From Streptomyces endophytica (GTDB taxonomy: Bacteria > Actinomycetota > Actinomycetes > Streptomycetales > Streptomycetaceae): a DNA stretch of 64,000 nucleotides. The stretch is taken from contig NZ_CP110636.1 of assembly GCF_026153355.1 (NCBI RefSeq), positions 6,634,001-6,698,000 of the forward strand. The letters are read 5' to 3'. Below are positions 1-8,557 of this stretch, one piece after another (position 1 is the stretch's first letter; every line of letters begins with the position of its first letter). The translations under genes were made by a program, and so were the position numbers. The notes beneath the pieces were generated by a model. That model saw only the letters and a list, made by a program, of their open reading frames with translations. It was not told the DNA's origin and made no database searches.

Positions 1-957
1 GCCGGGCTGGTCGGCGGCTGGCGGCGGACCGCGCTGGCCGGACTGACCGCGGCCGTCCTCTGCCTCGGGCTGGGCGTCTACAACGGACTGTTCGAGAGCC
101 GGCGGGGGCTGACCGCGCTGCTGTCGGTGGCCGGGGTGACCGCGGCCGGGGTGGTCGCCGCCCTGATGCGGCAACGCCGGGAGGCCGAACTGGCCAGCGT
201 CCGCTCGATCGCCGAGGTGGCCCAGCGGGTGCTCCTCCGCCCGGTGCCGCGCAGCGCCGGACCGCTGCGGATCGCGGTCTCCTACACGTCGGCGGTGGCC
301 GAGGCCCGGATCGGCGGGGACCTGTACGAGGTGGTGACCTCGCCGGCCGGTGTCCGGATCATCGTCGGGGACGTGCAGGGCAAGGGGCTGGAGGCCGTGG
401 AGAGCGCGGCGGTGGTGCTCGGCGCGTTCCGCGAGGCGGCGTACGACGAGCCCGATCTGCCGGCCGTCGGCGAGCGGGTCGAACGGGCCCTGAACCGCCA
501 TCTGTCCGGCGAACGCTTCGTCACGGCCGTGCTCGCCGAGATCGGTGACGGTCCGCACGCCACCCTGCTCAACTACGGCCATCCGGCGCCGCTGGTCGTC
601 CGCCCCGCCGGCACGGTCGGGTTCGCCGCCCCGCCGGAACGCTCCCTGCCGCTCGGCCTGACCTGGCACGTCGCCGACACCCCGCTGCCCTACGAGGTGC
701 CGTTCACCCCCGGCGACCAACTGCTCTTCTACACCGACGGGGTCAGCGAGGCGCGGGACGCGGCCGGCTGGTTCTACCCGCTCGACGACCGGGCGGCGCT
801 GCTCAAGGACGCCGATCCGGAGGCCGCCCTGCGCGCGGTGCGCGAGGACCTGGTCGACCACGCCGAGGGCCCGCTGCACGACGACGCGGCGATGCTGCTG
901 GTCCGCTACCGCGAGGAGCACTCCGCCGGGACCGCGGGGAGCGGCAGTCCGGTGTAG
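1..957 (+). CDS. SpoIIE-type PP2C serine phosphatase (5' end outside window)
   Basis: Probable membrane-anchored serine/threonine phosphatase acting on anti-anti-sigma-type phosphoproteins. The frame is open to base 1, so the start is missing. The first ~45 visible residues are hydrophobic (two membrane segments around bases 10-110 and 115-165), followed by a basic turn and a linker. The PP2C core carries the metal-binding and structural motifs ARIGGDLYEV, GDVQGKGLEA, NYGHPAPL, YTDGVSEAR and HDDAAMLLV, so it looks active. No GAF, PAS or histidine-kinase domain is visible, though one could lie upstream. Its last 52 bp overlap the end of the convergent pobA gene. The family assignment is firm; the target is unknown. 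Confidence 0.88.
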   Translation, partial: AGLVGGWRRTALAGLTAAVLCLGLGVYNGLFESRRGLTALLSVAGVTAAGVVAALMRQRREAELASVRSIAEVAQRVLLRPVPRSAGPLRIAVSYTSAVAEARIGGDLYEVVTSPAGVRIIVGDVQGKGLEAVESAAVVLGAFREAAYDEPDLPAVGERVERALNRHLSGERFVTAVLAEIGDGPHATLLNYGHPAPLVVRPAGTVGFAAPPERSLPLGLTWHVADTPLPYEVPFTPGDQLLFYTDGVSEARDAAGWFYPLDDRAALLKDADPEAALRAVREDLVDHAEGPLHDDAAMLLVRYREEHSAGTAGSGSPV

Positions 958-2141
958 TTCTCGGCGAGTTCGGCCGCGGCGTGCGGGCCGGTGGCGATCC
1001 GGTCGAGCTGGGCGAGCTGCAGCCGGGTGTCGAACGGCGACTGGTCCGGTGCGGTGTGCAGGGTCGTCGTCATGAAGGCCGAGAAGTGCTCGGCGCGCCA
1101 GACCCGGCGCAGGCAGGTGGCCGAGTAGGCGTCCAGCAGGTCCGTCGAGCCGGTCGTGTGCAGATGTGTCAGGGCCCGCGCGAGGACGGTGACGTCGGCC
1201 GCGGCGAGGTTGAGGCCCTTGGCTCCGGTGGGCGGCACGATGTGCGCCGCGTCGCCCGCCAGCAGCACCCGGCCGTACCGCATCGGTTCGGTGACGGAAC
1301 TGCGCATCGGCAGCACCGACTTGGCGGTGATCGGCCCGCGCGCCAGTTTCCAGGGGGCGGCGCCGGTGGCCGGGTCGACGGCCGCGCGGGTCTCCAGTTC
1401 GTCCCAGATCCGGTCGTCGGGCCAGTCCGCCGGGTCGGTGCCGTTGGGCACCTGGAGGTAGAGCCGGCTGACGGTCGGGCTGCGCATGCTGAACAGGGCG
1501 AAGCCGCGCGGGGAGTGGGCGTAGATCAGCTCGTCCGCGGAGGGCGGGACGTCGGCGAGCACGCCGAGCCAGGAGTACGGGTAGCCGCGCTCGTAGGTGC
1601 GGCGTTCGCCCTCCGGTACCGCCCGGCGCACCACGCCGTGGAAGCCGTCGCAGCCCACGACGTAGTCGCAGTCGAGGGTGTGTACGCGGCCTTGGTACCG
1701 GTAGTGGACGGCGGGGCGGTCCCCGTCCGCGCCCTCGACGGAAAGCGCCTCCGCGCCGAACAACAGCGGTGCGCCGTCGGCGAGTTGCAGGGAGATGAGG
1801 TCCTTGACGACCTCCGTCTGGGCGTAGACCGTCACCCGGCGGCCGTCGGTCAGCGCCGGGAAGTCGACGCGGTGGGACCGCCCGGCGAAGCGCAGCTCGA
1901 TGCCGTCGTGGACCAGGCCCTCGCGGTCCAGCCGGGCCCCGGCTCCGCAGCCGCGCAGCACGTCGACGGTGCCCTGTTCGAGGATGCCGGCGCGCTGCCG
2001 CCGCTCCACGTAACCGCGGTCGCGGCTCTCCAGGACGGCGCAGTCGATGCCGGACCGGTGCAGCAGACGGGCCAGCAGCAGTCCGGCGGGGCCGCCGCCG
2101 ATGATGCCGACGGTGGTGCGGCGGACGGGCGGTGGTGTCAC
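906..2141 (-). CDS. pobA: 4-hydroxybenzoate 3-monooxygenase
   Basis: FAD/NAD(P)H flavoprotein that hydroxylates 4-hydroxybenzoate to protocatechuate, the substrate of the dioxygenase encoded upstream. The 411-residue product has the FAD fingerprint GIIGGGPAGLL at about residue 12, the second motif VVGCDGFHG near 160 and the third motif LLAGDAAHIVPPTGAKG near 295. The substrate-site S-x-R motif is in FALFSMRSP. The length matches the family. The start is GTG at 2141, overlapping the pcaD stop by 4 bp (GTGA), so it is the last, translationally coupled gene of the operon. Its 3' end overlaps the convergent phosphatase gene by 52 bp. Confidence 0.95.
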   Translation of the reverse strand: MTPPPVRRTTVGIIGGGPAGLLLARLLHRSGIDCAVLESRDRGYVERRQRAGILEQGTVDVLRGCGAGARLDREGLVHDGIELRFAGRSHRVDFPALTDGRRVTVYAQTEVVKDLISLQLADGAPLLFGAEALSVEGADGDRPAVHYRYQGRVHTLDCDYVVGCDGFHGVVRRAVPEGERRTYERGYPYSWLGVLADVPPSADELIYAHSPRGFALFSMRSPTVSRLYLQVPNGTDPADWPDDRIWDELETRAAVDPATGAAPWKLARGPITAKSVLPMRSSVTEPMRYGRVLLAGDAAHIVPPTGAKGLNLAAADVTVLARALTHLHTTGSTDLLDAYSATCLRRVWRAEHFSAFMTTTLHTAPDQSPFDTRLQLAQLDRIATGPHAAAELAENYTGLPLPAVPAECSSR

Positions 2142-2974
2142 GGCGCGGTTCCTTCCGAGGGGTGCGGGGCGGGGACGCGGAGGGCCTCCGGGGCGTCCGG
2201 CGGTGCGGCGAGGTGGCCGAGGAGGGCGGCCTGGACGGCGGCCGGGCGTTCGACGTTGGCGAGGTGCGCGGCACCGGGCAGTTCGAGGAGGCCGGCGCCG
2301 GGGATGCCGTCGACGAGCTCACGGGCGTGCGGGGGCGGGGTGACCGGATCGGTGCGGCCGGCGACGACGAGGGTGGGGGCGGTGATGCGGGCGAGGTCAC
2401 CGCGCAGGTCGTAGCCGGCGAGGGCGTCGCAGCAGGCTGCGTAGCCGGCCGGGGCGATGCGCCGCCGCAGGGTGCCGAGCAGTGCGGTGGCCTCCGGGGA
2501 GGCGGCGAAGCCCGGCGTGAACCAGCGGCCGGCGGCGGTGTCGGCGACCGGACCGAGCCCCGACTCCCGTACCAGGGCGGCCCGTTCGTGCCATGCCTCC
2601 GGGGCGCCGAACCGGGCGGAGGAGCAGATCAGCACGAGCGAGGCGATCCGCTCGGGGTGGTGGGCGGCGAGCCAGGCGCCGACCGCGCCGCCGAGCGAGA
2701 TCCCGGCGTACGAGAACCGGCCGATGCCGAGGCCGTCGGCGAGCGCGAGGACCCCGCGGGCGAGGGCCGGGACGGTGGTGGTGGCGACGGAGGGGCTGCC
2801 GCCGTGGCCCGGAAGGTCCCAGCGCACCACGCGGAACTCCCGTTTCAGCGCGGCGAGTTGAGGATCCCAGACGGAGAGTTCGGTGCCGAGGGAGGGGCCC
2901 AGGACGAGCGGTGGGGCGCCGTCCGGACCGTCGAGGGTGTGGTGCGGCGGCGGGCCGGCGGGCGGGCGGGTCAT
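2138..2974 (-). CDS. pcaD: 3-oxoadipate enol-lactonase
   Basis: Alpha/beta hydrolase that opens 3-oxoadipate enol-lactone to 3-oxoadipate. It has 278 residues with the nucleophile elbow GISLGG (Ser about 93), an acid in VVAGRTDPV near 210 and the catalytic His in GAAHLAN near 237. The start ATG at 2974 overlaps the pcaB stop (ATGA). In many Streptomyces and Rhodococcus this protein (PcaL) carries a C-terminal 4-carboxymuconolactone decarboxylase domain of about 120 residues. Here it ends soon after the hydrolase fold in a Pro-rich tail, and no PcaC domain occurs anywhere in the window. Confidence 0.92.
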   Translation of the reverse strand: MTRPPAGPPPHHTLDGPDGAPPLVLGPSLGTELSVWDPQLAALKREFRVVRWDLPGHGGSPSVATTTVPALARGVLALADGLGIGRFSYAGISLGGAVGAWLAAHHPERIASLVLICSSARFGAPEAWHERAALVRESGLGPVADTAAGRWFTPGFAASPEATALLGTLRRRIAPAGYAACCDALAGYDLRGDLARITAPTLVVAGRTDPVTPPPHARELVDGIPGAGLLELPGAAHLANVERPAAVQAALLGHLAAPPDAPEALRVPAPHPSEGTAP

Positions 2975-4574
2975 GCGGGCTCCTGCGGGGTGTGCACGGT
3001 ACGTTCCAGCGCCCGGTCCACGAGGGCACCGGCGGAGCCCACGTAGGCGGACGGGTCGAGCAGTGGGGCGAGGTCTTCCGGAAGCCGCCCTTCGCCCAGG
3101 GTGTCGCGCAGCGCCGTGGCCAGCGGGACGCCCTGCTCGGCGGTGCGGCGGGCCGCGGTGTCCAGGAGGCGGCGGGCCTCGGCCCGGCCGGTCCGGGCGG
3201 TGAGGGCCGCGACCAGGCGTTCGGTGACGACCAGACCGCCGGTGGCGTCGAGGTTGCGCCGCATGCGGTCCGGATGGACCCGGAGGTCACCGGCCAGTTC
3301 CGCGGCGTCCCGGGCGGCGCCGCCCACCAGCCGCAGGGCGTCCCGCAGCGGCTGCCATTCGGCGTGCCAGGCGCCGGCCGGACGCTCGTCCTCCGCGGCC
3401 AGCGCGCCGTACAGCACCGCGGCGAGCGCCGGGACCTGGCGGGCAGCGGCCGCGATCAGCGTGGCGCGCACCGGATTGGCCTTGTGCGGCATGGCGGACG
3501 AGCCGCCGCCGCTGCCCTCCGACAGTTCGCCGATCTCGGTGCGGGAGAGGGTCAGGACATCGGCGGCGAGCTTGCCGAGGGCGCCCACGGTGAAGGCGAG
3601 CGCCCCGGCGAGATCGGCGACCGGGGTGCGCAGGGTGTGCCAGGGCAGGGCGGGTTCGGCGAGCCCGGTCTCGGCGGCGTAGACGGCGAGCAGCCGGGTG
3701 CCGGGGTCGGGGCCCGCGGCGGCCGGTGCGGCCCCGGTCGCGGGCACGGTTGCGGGCACGGTCGCGGGCGCGGTTGCGGGCGCGGGCGCGGTTGCGGGCG
3801 CGGTCTCAGTTGGGGTCTCGGTCGCGGTCTCCGTCTCGGCGTACGCGTGGAAGGCGGCCAAGGTGCCGGCCGCGCCGCCCAGTTGGACGGGCAGCGCGGC
3901 GCGGACGGCCGTGAGCCGGGCGTGGGCGTCGAGCACCAGGCTGCGCCAGCCCGCCGCCTTGAGGCCGAAGGTGGTCGGCACCGCGTGCTGGGTGAGGGTC
4001 CGGCCGGCCATCGGGGTGTCCCGGTGCGCGGCGGCGGTCCGGCGCAGCGCCTCGGCGGTCCGGGCCAGGTCCGCCAGTACGGGCTCCAGCGCCCGGGTGC
4101 AGACCAGCATGGTGGCGGTGTCGAGGATGTCCTGGCTGGTGGCGCCGCGGTGGACGTACCCGGCGGCCGCGGGGGCACGGGCGGCGACCGCGGCGGTCAG
4201 ATCGGCGACAAGCGGGACGACGGGGTTGCCCGCGGCCCGGGCCCGCCGGGCGAGCGTGCCGGGGTCGTGGCGGCCGGGCTCGGCGGCCACGGCGGTGACC
4301 ACGGCGGCCGCCTCCTCCGGGGCGAGTCCGGCGGCGGCCTGGGCACGGGTCAGCGCGGCCTCGGCGTCGAGCAGGGCGCGCAGATAGGCGCCGTCCCCGG
4401 TCGCGTCGGCCACGGCGGAACCGGCCCGGGACGGCGCGAGCAGTCCCACATCGGCGTCGCCGTACGGGGGTGGGGCGGTGCGGCGCCGGGGTCGGGGCGG
4501 GGCGGGGTCGGAACGGCGGTGGTCGCGACCCCGGCCGTCGGTGCGGGGGCGGTCATCGGAGCGGAAGCGGTCAT
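2971..4574 (-). CDS. pcaB: 3-carboxy-cis,cis-muconate cycloisomerase (one frame break)
   Basis: Fumarase/aspartase-superfamily enzyme converting 3-carboxymuconate to 4-carboxymuconolactone. The signature GSSAMPHKANPV is intact. The likely start is ATG 4574, overlapping the pcaG stop (ATGA) and giving MTASAPMTAP. That frame joins the enzyme proper (DVGLLAPSRAG) only if one base is missing in the five-G run at 4466-4470. A TTG 10 bp upstream opens the downstream frame directly but gives an Arg-rich leader and is less likely. With the base restored the product is 534 residues, longer than the usual ~450. The excess comes from a Thr/Ala/Pro repeat insert coded at about 3715-3845 between GGAAGTLAAF and the segment ending in LPWHT. 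Confidence 0.9.
3715..3845 (-). repeat. Low-complexity in-frame insert within pcaB
   Basis: Imperfect direct repeats of GCGGGCACGGTT / GCGGGCGCGGTT type (plus strand), read on the minus strand as ATAPATVPATVPATG after a TETATETPTET stretch. It adds about 45 residues in a surface position of the cycloisomerase and keeps the frame. Replication slippage in GC-rich DNA is the likely origin. Confidence 0.75.
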
Positions 4575-5272
4575 CGGAACGCAAGGAAGACCGTCTCCTC
4601 GTGGGTGCCGTCGGCGGTCTGCTGTAGCTGGACGTCGAAGCGGTAGCGGTCCGGGCCGTCCGGGTGGGCGAGCAGGGTGCGGGCCCGGTCGTCGGGGAGC
4701 CGGGACAGCAGCGGGTCGGCGGCGTGGGCCTCGGCGTGCTCGGGGAAGTAGACGCGGGTGAAGAGGTGGTGCAGCAGCCCGCGGGCGAAGACGCAGACGG
4801 CGAGGTAGGGCGCGGCGCCGGGGTGGCCGGCCGGCGCGGTGGCGGGCAGGGTGTGCAGGACGTAGCGGCCGTCGGCGTCGGTCGGGACCCGGCCGAACCC
4901 CGTGAAGTCCAGGCCGTGGCGGCCGATGACGGCGCCGGTGACCGGGTCGCGGCGCAGCGAGCCGGGCGCCCCGGTGAGGCTGCCGTCCGGGCCCGCCTGC
5001 CAGAACTCCAGCAGGGCGTCCGGCACCGGGGCGCCGTCCCCGTCCCGTACCCGGCCGTGGAGGACGATCGTGCCGGGCCGGCCGGCCGGTGCGATCTGCT
5101 CGCCGCCGCGGAACGGGAGGGCGTAGCCGTAGAACGGCCCGATGGTCTGTGCGGGCGTGGGGGGCAGCGGCGCGGCGGGGGTGCCGGCCGGGTCGGGGGC
5201 GGCGGCCGGGTCGGGCCCGGGGGCCGCGGTCGGGCGGTCGGTGCCGGCCGGGTCTGTGGTGGCGCGGGGCAT
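4571..5272 (-). CDS. pcaG: Protocatechuate 3,4-dioxygenase alpha subunit
   Basis: Alpha chain of the Fe(III) intradiol dioxygenase that cleaves protocatechuate to 3-carboxy-cis,cis-muconate together with PcaH. Family motifs QTIGPFYGYALPF, LLEFWQAGPDG and FTGFGRVPTDADGRY are present. The 233-residue protein starts at ATG 5272, whose A is also the last base of the pcaH TGA, so the subunits are tightly coupled for stoichiometric synthesis. The N-terminus has a Pro/Ala-rich stretch of about 40 residues, longer than typical. The stop overlaps the pcaB start. Confidence 0.94.
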   Translation of the reverse strand: MPRATTDPAGTDRPTAAPGPDPAAAPDPAGTPAAPLPPTPAQTIGPFYGYALPFRGGEQIAPAGRPGTIVLHGRVRDGDGAPVPDALLEFWQAGPDGSLTGAPGSLRRDPVTGAVIGRHGLDFTGFGRVPTDADGRYVLHTLPATAPAGHPGAAPYLAVCVFARGLLHHLFTRVYFPEHAEAHAADPLLSRLPDDRARTLLAHPDGPDRYRFDVQLQQTADGTHEETVFLAFR

Positions 5273-6134
5273 CAGTGGCCCTCCTCGGTCCAGGTGGCGG
5301 ACGGGCCGTCCAGGACGATGTCCCAGCGGTAGCCCAACGTCCTTTCGGGGCGGGAGAGTTCGTGGTCGTAGGTGGCGACCAGGCGGGCGCGGGCTGCCGG
5401 GTCGGTGACCGACTGGAGGATCGGGTCGTAGGGGAAGAGCGGGTCGCCGGGGAAGTACATCTGGGTGATCAGCCGCTGGGTGAAGGCCGTACCGAAGAGC
5501 GAGAAGTGGATGTGGGCCGGGCGCCAGGCGTTGTCGTGATTGCGCCAGGGGTAGGCGCCGGGCCTGATGGTGGTGAAGGTGTAGCGGCCCTGGTCGTCGG
5601 TCAGACAGCGGCCCACGCCGGTGAAGTTCGGGTCGAGCGGGGCGGGGTGCTGGTCGCGCTGGTGGGCGTACCGGCCGGAGGCGTTGGCCTGCCAGATCTC
5701 GACGAGCTGACCGCGCACCGGGCGGCCGGTGCGGTCGAGGACGCGTCCGGTGACGGTGATCCGCTCGCCGAGCGGCTCGCCCGGATGCTGCCGGGTGAGG
5801 TCGGCGTCCAGGTCGGTGACGTCCGTGACGCCGAACGCGGGGCCGGTCAGCTCGACGGCCTCCGGGTCGGCCAGGTGGTCGATCTCGACCGGCGGCCGCC
5901 GGGGGTGGCGGGGGTGCTGCTGCGGTACGGGGTGTAGTCCCGCGCGGGGTGCGCGGGGACGGGGGCGCCGGCGGCACGGTCCCGTTCGGCGGCGGCGGAC
6001 CGTGCGGCGATCTCACGGCTGATGTCGGCCTGGGTGGGCAGGGGCGGTGCGGGCGCGACGAGCGGCCGGGGACCGGGAAGCGGTGCGCCGGGTACGAACG
6101 CCTGCGGTGCGGGGGTGAACGGCGTCAGGGTCAT
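5272..6134 (-). CDS. pcaH: Protocatechuate 3,4-dioxygenase beta subunit (one frame break)
   Basis: Catalytic, iron-bearing chain of protocatechuate 3,4-dioxygenase. ATG 6134 follows a GGAG site and begins MTLTPFTPAPQAFV, then QADISREIAA and DYTPYRSS. The frame then breaks in the G runs at 5901-5914, and the family sequence resumes (VRGQLVEIWQANASGRYAHQ, YPWRNHDNAWRPAHIHFS). Adding one base restores a continuous 287-residue protein. The iron-ligand Tyr of YPWRN and both His of HIH are present. A 152-bp gap separates it from pcaF, unlike the overlaps elsewhere in the operon, and holds two copies of an 18-bp GTGGTCGGGGCGGTGCGG-like unit. Confidence 0.9.
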
Positions 6135-6286
6135 GGTGCTTTCTCCGTGCGGGTGGTCGGGGCGGTGCGGTGGTCGGGGCGGTGCGGAGGCTTCAGGTGG
6201 TTCGGTCACCGGGCCACGGGCCGCCCGACGGCACGTCCGTGGAGCGGCGCCCCTGCAGGATGCGGCTCCCGGCGCCGGGCGGGTAA

Positions 6287-7516
6287 CTACCTTTCGAGCA
6301 CCATCGCCAGGCCCTGCCCGACGCCGATGCACAGCGTCGCGAGGCCCGTTCCGGAGCCGGCGGCCGCCAGTTGGTGGGCGACCGCGCCGACGAGCCGGGC
6401 CCCGGAGGCGCCGAGCGGGTGGCCGAGAGCGATCGCACCGCCGCGCGGATTGACGATGCCGGGGTCGAGCTCGGGCCAGCGGGCCAGACAGCCGAGCGCC
6501 TGGGCGGCGAACGCCTCGTTGAGCTCGACGGTGTGCAGGGCGTCGAAGCCGCGTCCGGCCTTCTCCAGTGCCCGGGTGGCGGCCTCCACCGGGCCGAGCC
6601 CGAAGTACTGCGGCTCGATGCCGGTGACCGCGCTGCTGCGGATCCGGGCGAGCGGGGTGCAGCCGGAGGTGCCGAGCCCCCGCTCGTCCATCAGCAGCAG
6701 CGCGGCCGCACCGTCGCTGAGCGGTGAGGAGTTGCCGGCCGTGACGGTGCCCGCGCCGGCCGACGGCCCGGTGGCCCCGCGCACCGCTTCGTTCCCCGTA
6801 CGGAAGGCCGGCCGCAACCTGCCCAGCGCCGCCAACGAGGTGTCCTCACGGATGCCTTCGTCCTCGGCCACCTCCCCGTACGGCACGATCTCCGCGGCGA
6901 AGGCGCCGTCCTTCCGGGCCCGGGCCGCCTTCTCGTGACTGGCCAGCGCGAAGGCGTCCTGCCGGTCGCGGGTGATCCGGTCGCGATCGGCGATCAGCTC
7001 GGCGCCCTCGCCCAGGGCGACGGTCCACTCGCCGGGCATCCCGGGGTTGGTCAGCCGCCAGCCCAGGGTGGTGGAGTGCAGGGTCTGCGGGCCCGCCGGG
7101 AAGGCGCGCTCCGGCTTGGGCAGGACCCAGGGCGCCCGGCTCATCGACTCCACGCCGCCGGCGACGGCGACCGAGGCGTCGCCCAGCGCGACGGCCCGGG
7201 CGGCCTGGACGACGGCCTCCATACCGGAGCCGCAGAGGCGGTTGACGGTGACGCCGGGTACGGACACCGGCAGCCCGGCGAGCAGCACCGCCATCCGGGC
7301 CACATCGCGGTTCTCCTCGCCCGCGCCGTTGGCGTTGCCGAACCAGACGTCGTCGACCGTGGCCGGATCGAGTCCCGGCGCGCGGTCCACCAGGGCCTTG
7401 ACGACATGCGCGGCGAGGTCGTCGGGGCGGGCGCCGGACAGCGCGCCGCCGTATTTGCCGAAGGGGGTGCGGACGGCGTCGACGACGTACACGTCCCGGG
7501 GCCGGTCGGTGATCAT
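6287..7516 (-). CDS. pcaF: 3-oxoadipyl-CoA thiolase
   Basis: Cleaves 3-oxoadipyl-CoA to succinyl-CoA and acetyl-CoA, the last step of the pathway. The 409-residue thiolase has the nucleophile Cys in NRLCGSGMEAV, the catalytic His in GGAIALGHPLGASGAR and the second catalytic Cys in CIGVGQGLAMV. ATG 7516 overlaps the pcaJ stop (ATGA), which fixes this start; the same frame is open far upstream but codes nothing recognisable across pcaJ. Confidence 0.95.
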   Translation of the reverse strand: MITDRPRDVYVVDAVRTPFGKYGGALSGARPDDLAAHVVKALVDRAPGLDPATVDDVWFGNANGAGEENRDVARMAVLLAGLPVSVPGVTVNRLCGSGMEAVVQAARAVALGDASVAVAGGVESMSRAPWVLPKPERAFPAGPQTLHSTTLGWRLTNPGMPGEWTVALGEGAELIADRDRITRDRQDAFALASHEKAARARKDGAFAAEIVPYGEVAEDEGIREDTSLAALGRLRPAFRTGNEAVRGATGPSAGAGTVTAGNSSPLSDGAAALLLMDERGLGTSGCTPLARIRSSAVTGIEPQYFGLGPVEAATRALEKAGRGFDALHTVELNEAFAAQALGCLARWPELDPGIVNPRGGAIALGHPLGASGARLVGAVAHQLAAAGSGTGLATLCIGVGQGLAMVLER

Positions 7517-8346
7517 CGGGTGGCGGTGTCCTTCCGTGCGCCGGCCGCCTCGGGCGTACCGGATGCGGGGGTGACCGGGGGCGTGGCGGCCTTCAGGGCG
7601 CGCAGGGCGGTGAGTTCGGCGGCGGTGGGCGGGTCGGTGACACCGATCCGGTCGGCCTCCTTGAGGTCCCAGCCGGTGGCCGCCCGTACCTGTTTGACCG
7701 TCACTCCCGGGTGCAGCTCGGTCAGGACGAGCTCGGCGGTGCCGGGGTCGGGGCGGAGCACGCCGAGGTCGGTGATGACGGCGGTCGGGCCGGCGCCGGG
7801 CAGCCCGAGCGCGGCGCGGTCCCGGGGGCCGCTGCCGTGGCCGAGGGTGGTCACGAAGTCCAGCGCGCCGACGAAGTTGCGGCGGCTGTGCCGCAGGACC
7901 ATCAGTACCTGCCCGCAGTTGGCGGCGATCTCGGGGGCGCCGCCGGCGCCCGGCAGCCGGCCCTCCGGTTTGCCGGGGCCGCGGTCGACGACGGTGGTGT
8001 TGATGTTGGCGAACCGGTCGACCTGCGCGGCGCCGAGGAAGCCGACGTCGATCCGGCCGCCCTGCAGCCAGTAGTTGAACATCTCGGGTACGGACACCAC
8101 CGCGTCGGCGGTGTCGGCCAGTTCGCCGTCCCCGATGGACAGCGGCAGCCGGGTCGGTTTGGAGCCGATGGTGCCGGACTCGTAGACCAGCACCAGGTCC
8201 GGATTGACGGTGCGGCGGGCGAGGTTGGCGGCCGTACTGGGCAGCCCGATCCCGACGAAACAGGTCCGCGCACCGGCCAGCGCCCGGGCCGCGTTGACCT
8301 CCATGAGCTCGTCGGGGGTGCAGGGCGGGGTCGGGGCGGGCGCGGG
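7513..8346 (-). CDS. pcaJ: 3-oxoadipate CoA-transferase subunit B, probably fused to PcaI
   Basis: Beta half of the succinyl-CoA:3-oxoadipate CoA-transferase. It has the catalytic-Glu loop VYESGTIGSKP, the glycine-rich GAAQVDRFGN-type segment (here GFLGAAQVDRFANINTT) and LPGAGGAPEIA. Homology starts at about TPDELMEVNAARA. No ATG, GTG or TTG with a ribosome site precedes that point; the only nearby ATG is inside the homologous region. All three minus-strand frames are free of stops from 8724 to 7902, so pcaI cannot end before pcaJ. The boundary given here is the last frame change, near the GGGG at 8344-8347. Confidence 0.88.
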   Translation of the reverse strand, partial: PAPAPTPPCTPDELMEVNAARALAGARTCFVGIGLPSTAANLARRTVNPDLVLVYESGTIGSKPTRLPLSIGDGELADTADAVVSVPEMFNYWLQGGRIDVGFLGAAQVDRFANINTTVVDRGPGKPEGRLPGAGGAPEIAANCGQVLMVLRHSRRNFVGALDFVTTLGHGSGPRDRAALGLPGAGPTAVITDLGVLRPDPGTAELVLTELHPGVTVKQVRAATGWDLKEADRIGVTDPPTAAELTALRALKAATPPVTPASGTPEAAGARKDTATR

Positions 8347-8557
8347 GTGGAGGTGGGGGACGGCGCGGGCGCCGAGGCGTGGGCGGGCGGGGGTGCGGCG
8401 TCGGACGCGGGTGGCGCCTCGGGCGCGGGTGGGGCGTCGAGCGCAGGTGGCGCCTCGGGCGCGGGTCGGGCGTCGAGCGCAGGTGGCCCCTCGGGCGCGG
8501 GTGGGGCGTCCGGCACGGTGGTGGGGAGGGTCGCCGCAGGAGAGCTGCCGGCGCCGC
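8347..8557 (-). other. Ala/Pro-rich linker region joining PcaI and PcaJ
   Basis: Best coding bias lies in a third frame that gives TLPTTVPDAPPAPEG followed by repeats. A 36-bp unit coding the 12-mer PPAPEAPPALDA occurs three times at about 8399-8507. One missing base in CCCC at 8557-8560 and one in GGGG at 8344-8347 would place PcaI, linker and PcaJ in one frame, about 613 residues in total. The linker itself is visible; the continuous frame is inferred. Confidence 0.7.

Noticed and set aside
981..2414. Long plus-strand open frame antisense to pobA and pcaD
   Set aside because: Gly/Arg/Val-rich shadow typical of GC-rich DNA; both pobA and pcaD on the other strand are convincing.
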